Below, in pieces: positions 1-6,054 of a DNA stretch of 6,054 bases (position 1 is the stretch's first letter; every line of letters begins with the position of its first letter). Position numbers and translations under genes: made by a program. The DNA is from Rhodospirillales bacterium (GTDB lineage Bacteria; Pseudomonadota; Alphaproteobacteria; Rhodospirillales; JASLLV01), in assembly GCA_030754475.1 (NCBI GenBank), contig JASMAE010000215.1, forward strand, positions 1-6,054, given 5' to 3'. Below the pieces are notes generated by a model. That model worked only from the letters and a program-made list of their open reading frames with translations, was not told the origin of the DNA and ran no database searches.

Positions 1-1
1 C

Positions 2-1447
2 GAGACCATCGCCCTTTACGGCCGCGACACCTTCATCGAATGCCAGGAAGCCTTGAAAGCGTATTCGGCGGCCAAGGCCCGGGCCGTGCTGCGGCGCCTT
101 CCCGACGGCGTCTACGATTTCTGGGACTACATCGACGACGACCTGGTAAGTGACATCCCTATCCGCATGCGCCTTCGGATGACGGTTGCGGACGGCACGC
201 TGCACTTCGATTTGACCGGCACCGACCCACAGGTTCCGGCCGCCTATAATGTGCCCACCATGGGCACGCTGCACAACTGGCTGACCCGGCGGATCACGAC
301 ATTCATCCGCACCCACGACGACACGATTCCCTTGAACGCCGGTATGTACCGCCCCATCTCCGCCACCAACCCGCCGGGAACCGTGCTCAACGCCGAGTTC
401 CCCGACCCCGTCGCCACCCGGCACGCGGCCGCCACCGGCTTCAACAACGCGGTCACCGGCGCGCTCTTGAAGGCGGCACCCGATCTGATGGCCGGCCCCA
501 CCTGCGGCATGGGCGGAAGCGTAGTCCTGACCGAGCCCGCGCCGGAAGGCGAGAACGCGAGCGTCATCATCGTCCAGTCCTTGCGCGGGGGCATGAGCGC
601 ATACAAGGGCGGCGACGGCGTGGACGGGCGCGACGTCACCATGAACACCATGCACAACCACCCGATCGAGACCATCGAAGGGAAATGCGCGCTGCGCGTG
701 GTCGAGTATGACATCTCGACCGACTCGGGCGGGCCGGGGTGCTGGCGCGGCGGCGTCGGCCAGACCATGACGCTGGAGGTGCTTCGCGAAGGTTGCACCA
801 TCCAGGTGCGCGGCTTCGACCGGCTTCGGTTTCCCTGCTGGGGGGTGATGGGCGGCCGGCACGGGGCATCGCCGAAGTTCCTCATCAACCGGGGCAAGGC
901 GGACGAGCGGCAACTGGGCAAGGCCGAGCAGCTTTCGGTTTCGACCGGCGACACCATCACGGCGACCATGGAGGGCGCGGCCGGTTACGGCGATCCCTAT
1001 TTGCGCGATCCGGACGCGGTGCGCCGCGACGTCGTGTACGGCTTCGTCAGCCGCGAGGGCGCCGCGCGCGACTACGGCGTCGTCATCGCCGACGATGGCA
1101 CCGCCGATGAGGACGCCACGGCGGCGGCCCGCGGCGCCCGAGTCAAGAAGAACGTCGGCGCCGACTTCGACTTCGGGCCCGAGCGCGAGGCGTGGGAGCG
1201 GGTTTTCGACGACGCGACCATGAACGAGCTCAACCGGCGCCTCTACGCACTGCCGAAATCGGTCCGCTACGCCACGCGCCGCCGCATCATCGAGCGCGCT
1301 GTTCCGAACCTCCCCAAGGCGGGGTGGGGCTCGCTCGCAGACGCGCTTTCGGATCCGGACACGGCGCGCACGCGTCTCCGGGACGCCATCGGCGCCGAAA
1401 TCGGCGAAGCGGAAGGTGCGGCGTTGCCCGGCCAAGCGGCGCAGTAG
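2..1447 (+). CDS. HyuB-type subunit (hydantoinase B/oxoprolinase family), 5'-truncated by window edge
   Basis: This is the C-terminal 481 codons of a HyuB-family protein (Pfam Hydantoinase_B type). The frame is already open at base 2 and its first residues, ETIALYG, align with an internal ETIAQYG of the minus-strand paralog at 4348-6054. The TTG at 53 is therefore an internal Leu codon, not a start. Family-like blocks in visible numbering are HFDLTGTDPQ (68-77), MHNHPIETIE (217-226), DSGGPGCWRGG (241-251), a WGVMGG segment near 280, and GAAGYGDP (325-332). The last is a variant of the usual glycine-rich GGGGYGDP. After YGVV the protein runs on for roughly 100 residues (about 380-481) with DFDFG, EREAW and LPKSVR, ending PGQAAQ. 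Known for the family: HyuB pairs with a HyuA ATPase for ATP-dependent cyclic-amide hydrolysis or ketone carboxylation. The substrate here is unknown. The protein is cytoplasmic, since no membrane segment is visible. The next same-strand gene, hyuA, starts 761 bp downstream beyond an antisense pseudogene, so tight co-translation is unlikely. Confidence 0.92.
   Translation, partial: ETIALYGRDTFIECQEALKAYSAAKARAVLRRLPDGVYDFWDYIDDDLVSDIPIRMRLRMTVADGTLHFDLTGTDPQVPAAYNVPTMGTLHNWLTRRITTFIRTHDDTIPLNAGMYRPISATNPPGTVLNAEFPDPVATRHAAATGFNNAVTGALLKAAPDLMAGPTCGMGGSVVLTEPAPEGENASVIIVQSLRGGMSAYKGGDGVDGRDVTMNTMHNHPIETIEGKCALRVVEYDISTDSGGPGCWRGGVGQTMTLEVLREGCTIQVRGFDRLRFPCWGVMGGRHGASPKFLINRGKADERQLGKAEQLSVSTGDTITATMEGAAGYGDPYLRDPDAVRRDVVYGFVSREGAARDYGVVIADDGTADEDATAAARGARVKKNVGADFDFGPEREAWERVFDDATMNELNRRLYALPKSVRYATRRRIIERAVPNLPKAGWGSLADALSDPDTARTRLRDAIGAEIGEAEGAALPGQAAQ
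573..678 (+). repeat. Inverted repeat copy A, inside the plus-strand HyuB gene
   Basis: These 106 bases match the reverse complement of 5114-5219 with seven mismatches by my hand count. The last 51 bases (628-678) are identical. The block encodes the region from VQSLRGGMSAYKG to MHNHPIETIE. Identity at many silent positions goes beyond protein conservation, and the similarity falls off sharply just downstream. Confidence 0.8.
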
Positions 1448-1455
1448 AAAATAAG

Positions 1456-1483
1456 GGGGCGGTCCCGTAAACGGGGCCGCCCC
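1456..1483 (-). terminator. Intrinsic terminator, best oriented for the minus strand
   Basis: A 12-bp stem (1456-1467 with 1472-1483) closes a 4-base loop, TAAA on the plus strand. All pairs are Watson-Crick except one G-T wobble at 1463/1476. Read on the minus strand, the stem is followed by a T-rich tail (CTTATTTTCT, 1455-1446). It therefore fits a rho-independent terminator for transcription leaving the binding-protein remnant. On the plus strand the stem follows the HyuB stop by 8 bases but has no T-run after it, so it would be at best a weak terminator or an mRNA 3'-end stabiliser for HyuB. Confidence 0.75.
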
Positions 1484-1494
1484 GGCGTCGAGCG

Positions 1495-1512
1495 GGCGTC
1501 CGGTCGGACGCC
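1495..1512. other. Small hairpin between the terminator and the pseudogene
   Basis: This is an 8-bp inverted repeat (GGCGTCCG, 1495-1502, with CGGACGCC, 1505-1512) separated by two bases. It lies between the stop codons of the binding-protein remnant and the main terminator. It could be a secondary terminator stem, a processing signal or an operator-like palindrome. There is no T tract and no further evidence for any of these roles. Confidence 0.35.
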
Positions 1513-1521
1513 GCATCCTTG

Positions 1522-1539
1522 CCTATTTCACCTATTTCA
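1522..1539. repeat. 9-bp tandem duplication spanning the pseudogene stop codon
   Basis: CCTATTTCA occurs twice in direct tandem (1522-1530 and 1531-1539). On the minus strand it reads as two copies of a GTG-AAA-TAG stretch in the same frame. The binding-protein remnant therefore ends in Val-Lys-stop, and the duplicate supplies a second in-frame stop nine bases later. It looks like a small replication-slippage duplication. Confidence 0.7.
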
Positions 1540-2112
1540 CCTTGTGGATGGCGTGGGCCAGCACGAACTGGTATGGCCCGGTCCCGACCGTCGCCTTCCC
1601 CGCATCGTAGTCCTTGGGCAGCATACCGGTGCCGTTCTTACACCCGACCACCACCGGCAGCGAGAGATCGGCAGCCATCGGCGCGTAAGGCTCGAGCGTC
1701 AACACGTGGAAGGTGTAGTCATCGATCTTCTTGTATTTCTTGTCGCCCAACAGGAAGAACCGGGTCGGCGTCGTCGGCGAGCCGGGGATTCCTTCCTCGG
1801 ACCGCTCGGCCGTGAACAGGATGTCGCCGGCGGTGAACGGCGTCCCGTCATGCCATACGACGCCCTTTCGCAGCTTGAATTCCCACGTCTTGTCGTCGAC
1901 CAGGTGCCAGCTTTCGGCAAGGCCGGGGATGAGTTGTTGGTTGATGTCCTGCTTGACGATGCGATCTGATGGCTCGGCTTGTAGCTGAAGAAATGCGGGT
2001 CGATCGAGGGTGTCTCGATCGAGACGCCGATGGTGAGGTTCTCGACGAAGGCGGGCGGGAACCGGGTTGCGCTCGGGATCGGCTTTCCATAGACTTCCGC
2101 GCCACCGCCCAT
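1532..2112 (-). pseudogene. Decayed ABC-transporter substrate-binding protein (SBP_bac_5, peptide/opine type)
   Basis: Two minus-strand reading frames carry pieces of a family 5 extracellular solute-binding protein, usually about 500 aa. The first piece (2112-1963) ends with TIGVSIETPSIDPHF and PSHQI, the typical mature N-terminus. The second (1960-1535, 142 codons) starts IVKQD and continues with PGLAESW, TWEFKLRKGV, HDGTPFTAGD and GTGPYQFV. At 1960-1963 the frame shifts, and the conserved stretch expected there (of the RHxFDxL type, about eight residues) is absent. This fits a small deletion of 3n+1 bases rather than a simple one-base error. After GTGPYQFV only LAHAIHKVK and a stop follow, so the whole second lobe (roughly 300 residues) is missing. 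No signal peptide is visible. An intact relative would bind substrate in the periplasm for a Dpp/Opp-like importer; this copy should be non-functional. It is divergent from hyuA. Confidence 0.8.
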
Positions 2113-2208
2113 CAGGGGAGCGGAACACCGGCCGCGGCGCCTTTCGAGGGATCTTCGGGCTCGCCGCCCCTTCGGCCGGCGGGCATTCGCCGAGGGAAAA
2201 AAATAGCA
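2113..2208. other. Short leader between the pseudogene remnant and hyuA
   Basis: These 96 GC-rich bases are what remains of the divergent promoter region for hyuA and the binding-protein gene. I see no convincing -35/-10 pair on either strand, no operator palindrome of useful length and no small gene. The frame open on the plus strand upstream of the hyuA ATG runs back to 1969. It is antisense to the binding-protein remnant and has no family resemblance, so it is not counted as coding. Confidence 0.4.
2192..2196 (+). promoter_or_regulatory. Putative ribosome binding site of hyuA
   Basis: GAGGG lies 12 bases upstream of the ATG at 2209, separated by an A-rich spacer (AAAAAAATAGCA). The spacing is longer than the usual 5-9 bases, so initiation may be modest. 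It nevertheless supports this ATG, which puts the conserved DVGGTFTDF motif at residues 15-23, as expected for the family. Confidence 0.5.
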
Positions 2209-4296
2209 ATGGCATCGACACCTGGGGCCAACCGCTGCCGCATTGGCATCGACGTTGGCGGTACCTTTACGGACTTCGTTCTCGCCAACATGACGACCGG
2301 CGAGATGACACGTTACAAGGAGCCGAGCGTTCCGGCGGACCCGTCGATGTCGGTCCGGCGCGGGCTTCCGCCCCTGATCGAGCAGGCCGGGGTCACGACG
2401 GACGACATCGAGCTGATCGTCCACGGGACGACTCTTCTGGTGAACGCGATCATCCAGCGCCGTGGCGCCAAGGTGGCGCTGGTTGTGACCAAAGGCCATC
2501 GCGGCATCCTCGAAATCGGCCGAATGAGCCTGGAAAACTCGTACGACTACACGCTCCGCAAGGAAGAGCCGCTGATCACGCGCAACCTGATCTTCGAAAC
2601 GACGGCGCGCAACCTGGTGGACGGCACCGTGATCGCGACACCCGACGACGCCGAATACGACACGCTTGCGAAGTCGCTCAAGGGCCAAGACGTGGACGCG
2701 GTAACGGTGCTTCTTTTGAATTCGTACGGGCATCCGGAGTTGGAGGCGTCGGTCGCGGAGGCGCTGCGCGAGCGGCTTCCCGGAATCCCGGTGACGGCAT
2801 CGGCCCGCATCTGGCCCGAGCGGCGCGAGTTCGAGCGCGCCCTGGTCACCATCATCAACGCCTACGTCCAGCCGATCATGGAGGAATATCTGAGCCTGCT
2901 CGTGGACCGGATCGGAGAGCTCGGCATCACCGCCCCGATCTACATCACCGCCTCGAATGGCGGTACGTTGAGCATCGAAACCGCGCGCGGACGCCCCATC
3001 GACACCGTCCTTTCCGGCCCCGCCTCGGGTGTGGTCGCCGCGACCGAGGCGGCTAAGGCCGCCAAGCGCAGCCACCTGATCACCGTCGACATGGGCGGCA
3101 CCAGTTGCGACCTCGCGCTCACCCGTGACGGCGAACCGGAATACGCCACGGTCACGCAGGTGGGCGATTACCCACTCGTGGTGCCGGTCGTCAACGTGAT
3201 TTCCATCGGCGCCGGCGGCGGCTCCGTCGTCTGGGTGGACGCGCAAGGGATTCTCAAGGTGGGCCCGCGTAGCGCCGGCGCGGATCCGGGCCCGGTCTGT
3301 TACGGGCGCGGCGGCACCGAGCCCACCATCACGGACTGTTATATGTTGGCGGGTTACATTCATCCCGATCACTTCCTCGGTGGGCGCATGAAACTCGACG
3401 AGGACGCCGCACGCGTGGCCCTCGAGGCGATCGCCGACAAGGTGGGAATCGAAGGCGACGACAAGGCGGCCAAGGCCGCCGACGCGGCGCTCCGGGTCGC
3501 CACCGCCATGATGTCGACCGAACTTTACAAGGGTCTCGCCCGGCGCGGCGAGGACCCGCGCGAATACGCGTTGATGGCGTTCGGCGGCGCCGGCCCGACG
3601 CACGGCAACCTCCTGGCCCAGGAGGCGCGCCTCAACGAAATCATCGTACCGCCTGCACCTGCCACCTTCTGCGCCATGGGCGCGATCCTCGCCGACGTGA
3701 AGCGGGACTACGTGCGCTCAAGACATCTCAGGTTTACCGACGGCAAGGCCGCGCTCGCGGAACTCACGCGCATATTCCGCGAGATCGAGCAGGAAGCCTC
3801 GGACTGGATATCGAAGGAGGGAGATCTTCTTGGCAAGCCGGAGTTCGCGGCGACGCTCGACATGCGCTACGCGGGCCAAGCCTACGACCTGGGGGTGGCA
3901 ATCCCGGACGAGCTGCGTCTGAAACCCGAGGCCGAGGGCATCTTGGAGCTATTCCACCGCGAACACGAGCGCATCTACAGCTTCCGCGACCTGGAAAGCG
4001 GCGTCGAGGTGACCACCGAGCGCATTCAGGTGATCGGCAGGATCCCGCCCGTAACCCTTCCGGATGTCGAGACCGGCGCGCGCGCCACGTCGGGTGAGAC
4101 TCGGCGCGTCTTCAATCAAGGAAAATACCTGGACGTTCCGGTCTACCTGCGCCGGGAAATGGGCCGCGGCCAGAAGCTCACGGGTCCCGCCATCCTCGAA
4201 CAACGCGACAGCACGGTCTGGGTTCTTCCCGACTGGACGGCCGAGATCGACCGCATCGGGAACATCTTGATCTCGGCACCCAACGCCAAGAAGTAG
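2209..4296 (+). CDS. hyuA: HyuA-type ATPase subunit (hydantoinase A/oxoprolinase family), complete
   Basis: This 695-aa protein has the size and full domain order of HyuA. An N-terminal Hydant_A_N region (about 10-190) is followed by the Hydantoinase_A core (about 205-495) and the C-terminal domain (about 505-690). ASKHA-fold nucleotide-binding motifs are visible: phosphate-1 DVGGTFTDF (15-23), phosphate-2 DMGGTSCDLAL (294-304), SGPASG (269-274), GAGGGS (334-339) and the adenosine motif FGGAGPTHG (458-466). DMRYAGQAYDL (551-561) and GPAILEQ (659-665) mark the C-terminal part. Known for the family: it binds and hydrolyses ATP to activate the substrate (cyclic amide, 5-oxoproline, lactam or ketone) in a cytoplasmic complex with HyuB. 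All visible motifs are intact, so it should be active. Odd context: no HyuB follows on the same strand. One HyuB lies upstream beyond a pseudogene and the other converges on its 3' end. The start choice rests on the motif position and the GAGGG upstream. The exact substrate cannot be assigned. Confidence 0.94.
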   Translation: MASTPGANRCRIGIDVGGTFTDFVLANMTTGEMTRYKEPSVPADPSMSVRRGLPPLIEQAGVTTDDIELIVHGTTLLVNAIIQRRGAKVALVVTKGHRGILEIGRMSLENSYDYTLRKEEPLITRNLIFETTARNLVDGTVIATPDDAEYDTLAKSLKGQDVDAVTVLLLNSYGHPELEASVAEALRERLPGIPVTASARIWPERREFERALVTIINAYVQPIMEEYLSLLVDRIGELGITAPIYITASNGGTLSIETARGRPIDTVLSGPASGVVAATEAAKAAKRSHLITVDMGGTSCDLALTRDGEPEYATVTQVGDYPLVVPVVNVISIGAGGGSVVWVDAQGILKVGPRSAGADPGPVCYGRGGTEPTITDCYMLAGYIHPDHFLGGRMKLDEDAARVALEAIADKVGIEGDDKAAKAADAALRVATAMMSTELYKGLARRGEDPREYALMAFGGAGPTHGNLLAQEARLNEIIVPPAPATFCAMGAILADVKRDYVRSRHLRFTDGKAALAELTRIFREIEQEASDWISKEGDLLGKPEFAATLDMRYAGQAYDLGVAIPDELRLKPEAEGILELFHREHERIYSFRDLESGVEVTTERIQVIGRIPPVTLPDVETGARATSGETRRVFNQGKYLDVPVYLRREMGRGQKLTGPAILEQRDSTVWVLPDWTAEIDRIGNILISAPNAKK

Positions 4297-4350
4297 CGCG
4301 GCGGCGCGCGCCCCGCTTTTCGGCGCCGGGGGCGCGCGAGAACCGCGCTA
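4294..4350. terminator. Compound inverted repeat shared by convergent hyuA and hyuB stops
   Basis: The gap between the convergent genes folds symmetrically. The outer arms TAGCGCGG (4294-4301) and CCGCGCTA (4343-4350) are exact reverse complements and contain the TAG stop codons of both genes. The inner arms CGCGCGCCCC (4305-4314) and GGGGCGCGCG (4329-4338) form a perfect 10-bp stem with a 14-base loop that includes TTTT. Neither strand has a T-run after the stem, so it is not a classical rho-independent terminator. A bidirectional 3'-end-forming or transcript-stabilising hairpin is the simplest reading. Confidence 0.6.
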
Positions 4351-6054
4351 CTGCGCCGCCTGCCCGACCGGCTGCGTCGCACCCGCGCCGAGGATATCAC
4401 CGATTGCCGCCTTGAGCCGTGCCCGGACGGCATCGGTATCCGCGAGCACACCCGTCAACGAGCCGCTGCCTGCCTTGGGAATCTCTGGCAAGGCCGCGTG
4501 GAACACGGCCCGGCGCTTCGCCTGGCGGACCGATTTGGGGAACGTGTACAAAAGCCGGTTCAGCTCGCACATGGTCGCGTCATCGAACACGGACTCCCAC
4601 GCCTCGCGTTCCCGGCCGAAGTCGAAGTCGGAACCGATGTTTTCGCGCACGCGCACGCGCCGCGTCTTTTCGGTCGCGGCGGCGTCGAGGGCGCCGGCCT
4701 CGTCGATGACGACCCCGTATTCGCGCTCCGCCGCCTCGCGGCTCACGAAGCCCTGCTCGACGTCCCAGAGCACGGCTTCCGGGTCGCGCTGGAACGCGTC
4801 CCCGAACCCCGCCGCGCCCGGCATCATGACCGTGACCGTGTCACCAGTTTTGACGGGGAACTCCTCGGTCTTTCCGACCTCGCGCTCGCCGGCTATGCCG
4901 CGGTTGAAGATGCAACGAATCGTCTCGCCCGGCTTGCCGCCGGCGACGCCCCAAGGCGCGAAGCGGAACCGGTCCATGCCGCGAAGCTGGATGGTGCCGC
5001 CGTCGCGCAGGACCTCCACCGTCATCACCTGACCGGCGCCGCCCCGCCATTGGCCCGCACCGCACGAATCGGTGCGCACGTCGTATTCCATGATGCGCAC
5101 GCCACACTTGTTCTCGATGGTCTCGATCGGGTGGTTGTGCATGGTGTTCATGGTGACGTCGCGCACGTCCACCCCGTCCATTCCCTTGTATGCGCTCATG
5201 CCGCCGCGCAAGGACTGGATGATGGTCACGGTCGCCGAGGTCTCGCTGGGCAGGAACTCAGACAGCACAACCGAGCCGCCGGTGCCACAAGTGGGCCCGG
5301 CCATCATCGTGTTGTCGGCCATCAGAAGCGCGCCGGTCACGGCGTCGTTGAACGAGGTGGCGGTAGTGAACCGGACCCCGACGGCGTCGGGGAACTCCGC
5401 GTTCAGCACGGTCCCCGGCGGGCTGGTGATGCTCATGGGCCGGTACATTCCGGCGTTCACGGGGATGGACTTGTCGTGCGTGCGGATAAAGGTGGTGATC
5501 CGCCGCGTCAGCATGTTGTGGAGCGTCCCCATGGTGGGAATGTTGTAGGACGCCTCGACCTGTGGATCGGTGCCGGTCAGGTCGAAGTGCAGGGTGCCGT
5601 CCTTGACCGTGAGCCGAAGCCGCACCCGGATCGGGATGTTGGTGACCATGTCGTCGTCCAGAAACTCCCAGAAGTCGTAAACGCCTTCGCGGAGCCGGCG
5701 GATGACGTCGCGGGTCTTGGTATCGGAGTACTCCTGCATCGCCTCCTGGCAATCGATGAAGGCCTTGGCGCCGTACTGGGCGATGGTCTCGAGACACCGT
5801 TTCTCGCCCACCGCCAGCGCCCCGAGCGAGGAATGGACGTCGGCCATGTTGGTGTCCGGGAGCCGGCAGTTGGCACGGAAGATCTTGACGAAATCCTGGT
5901 TCAGCTCGCCCTTCTTCAGCACCTTCATGGGCGGGATGCGCAGCCCTTCCTGGAAGATGTCCGAGCACGATTCGGATACGCTTCCCGGCACCTTCCCGCC
6001 CACGTCCATGTAATGGATGAACAGCCAGCCGTAACCGACGATCTGGCCCTCGTG
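4348..6054 (-). CDS. hyuB: Second HyuB-type subunit (hydantoinase B/oxoprolinase family), N-terminus outside the window
   Basis: The frame stays open to the window edge: the 15 codons before the ATG at 6009 read HEGQIVGYGWLFIHY and run straight into MDVGG. That ATG is therefore internal, and 568 codons are visible. The HYMDVGG segment (14-20) matches the HxxDxGG element of the family, whose His and Asp are thought to help bind the metal, as in acetone carboxylase. Further blocks are SDIFQEG (about 30-36), HFDLTGTDPQ (156-165), MHNHPIETIE (305-314), DSCGAGQWRGG (329-339) and GAAGFGDA (413-420). A C-terminal extension (about 468-568) has DFDFG, EREAW and FPKSVR and ends VGQAAQ. From ETIAQYG on it aligns with the protein at 2-1447 with only a one-residue gap near the end, so the two are paralogs. 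No frameshift is seen. Its likely partner is the HyuA at 2209-4296, although that gene is on the opposite strand and convergent. The substrate is unknown, and acetone/acetophenone carboxylase-like and caprolactamase-like roles remain possible. Confidence 0.94.
   Translation of the reverse strand, partial: HEGQIVGYGWLFIHYMDVGGKVPGSVSESCSDIFQEGLRIPPMKVLKKGELNQDFVKIFRANCRLPDTNMADVHSSLGALAVGEKRCLETIAQYGAKAFIDCQEAMQEYSDTKTRDVIRRLREGVYDFWEFLDDDMVTNIPIRVRLRLTVKDGTLHFDLTGTDPQVEASYNIPTMGTLHNMLTRRITTFIRTHDKSIPVNAGMYRPMSITSPPGTVLNAEFPDAVGVRFTTATSFNDAVTGALLMADNTMMAGPTCGTGGSVVLSEFLPSETSATVTIIQSLRGGMSAYKGMDGVDVRDVTMNTMHNHPIETIENKCGVRIMEYDVRTDSCGAGQWRGGAGQVMTVEVLRDGGTIQLRGMDRFRFAPWGVAGGKPGETIRCIFNRGIAGEREVGKTEEFPVKTGDTVTVMMPGAAGFGDAFQRDPEAVLWDVEQGFVSREAAEREYGVVIDEAGALDAAATEKTRRVRVRENIGSDFDFGREREAWESVFDDATMCELNRLLYTFPKSVRQAKRRAVFHAALPEIPKAGSGSLTGVLADTDAVRARLKAAIGDILGAGATQPVGQAAQ
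5114..5219 (-). repeat. Inverted repeat copy B, inside the minus-strand HyuB gene
   Basis: This is the partner of 573-678 in opposite orientation, about 4.4 kb away; the perfectly identical part is 5114-5164. Together the copies flank hyuA and the binding-protein remnant and could act as a substrate for homologous recombination or gene conversion. Confidence 0.8.

Noticed and set aside
53..55. TTG at 53 as start of the plus-strand HyuB
   Set aside because: The frame is open from base 2 and the upstream residues align with internal residues of the paralog, so this is an internal Leu codon.
244..969. Minus-strand open frame of 241 codons opposite the plus-strand HyuB
   Set aside because: It is a shadow of the conserved HyuB frame. 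A matching shadow (5072-5548) lies opposite the paralog, as expected when two homologous genes have the same codon pattern.
1969..2208. Plus-strand extension of the hyuA frame upstream of the ATG at 2209
   Set aside because: The 80 extra codons are antisense to the binding-protein remnant and resemble no HyuA N-terminus. The ATG at 2209 places the phosphate-1 motif where the family has it.
1699..3603. Long open frame of 634 codons on the minus strand, antisense to hyuA
   Set aside because: Most of it lies opposite the clearly real hyuA frame, and its translation there is low-complexity (rich in Arg, Asp, Gly, His), typical of GC-rich shadow frames. Only its last part overlaps the real binding-protein remnant.
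6007..6009. ATG at 6009 as start of the minus-strand HyuB
   Set aside because: The codons upstream continue in frame with family-like sequence, including the His of the HxxDxGG element. The true start is outside the window.
1..6054. tRNA, rRNA, CRISPR array, insertion sequence or riboswitch
   Set aside because: I saw no cloverleaf-like segment, no regularly spaced direct repeats, no transposase motif and no terminal inverted repeats with target duplications. The only inverted repeats are the hairpins and the HyuB paralog blocks listed.

Overview
The window is GC-rich and densely coding. It reads as a catabolic or accessory locus of a high-GC proteobacterium. An alphaproteobacterium is my inference from gene style only; no marker gene fixes the lineage.

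Layout. Positions 2-1447 (+) hold the 3' part of a HyuB-type gene (hydantoinase B/oxoprolinase family). Positions 1448-2208 hold no intact gene. They contain a strong hairpin terminator (1456-1483) facing a broken periplasmic substrate-binding-protein gene on the minus strand (about 1532-2112), then a short leader. Positions 2209-4296 (+) encode a complete HyuA-type ATPase subunit of 695 aa. Positions 4348-6054 (-) hold a second HyuB-type gene, paralogous to the first, whose 5' end lies beyond the window. HyuA and this second HyuB converge on a 51-bp gap, and a compound inverted repeat there takes in both stop codons.

How the parts fit. HyuA and HyuB proteins form ATP-dependent complexes that open cyclic amides (N-methylhydantoin, 5-oxoproline, caprolactam) or carboxylate ketones (acetone, acetophenone). 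The sequence does not tell me which substrate is used here. A peptide/opine-type ABC binding protein beside them would normally bring the substrate in, but the copy visible here is decayed: frameshift, internal deletion, missing C-terminal lobe.

The unusual part is the architecture. Two HyuB paralogs in opposite orientation flank a single HyuA. They share a nearly identical roughly 106-bp block, including 51 bp of perfect identity, which forms a long-range inverted repeat. They also share a C-terminal extension of about 100 residues beyond the usual end of the HyuB domain. I found no RNA gene, CRISPR array, insertion sequence or recognisable novel defence or mobile system.
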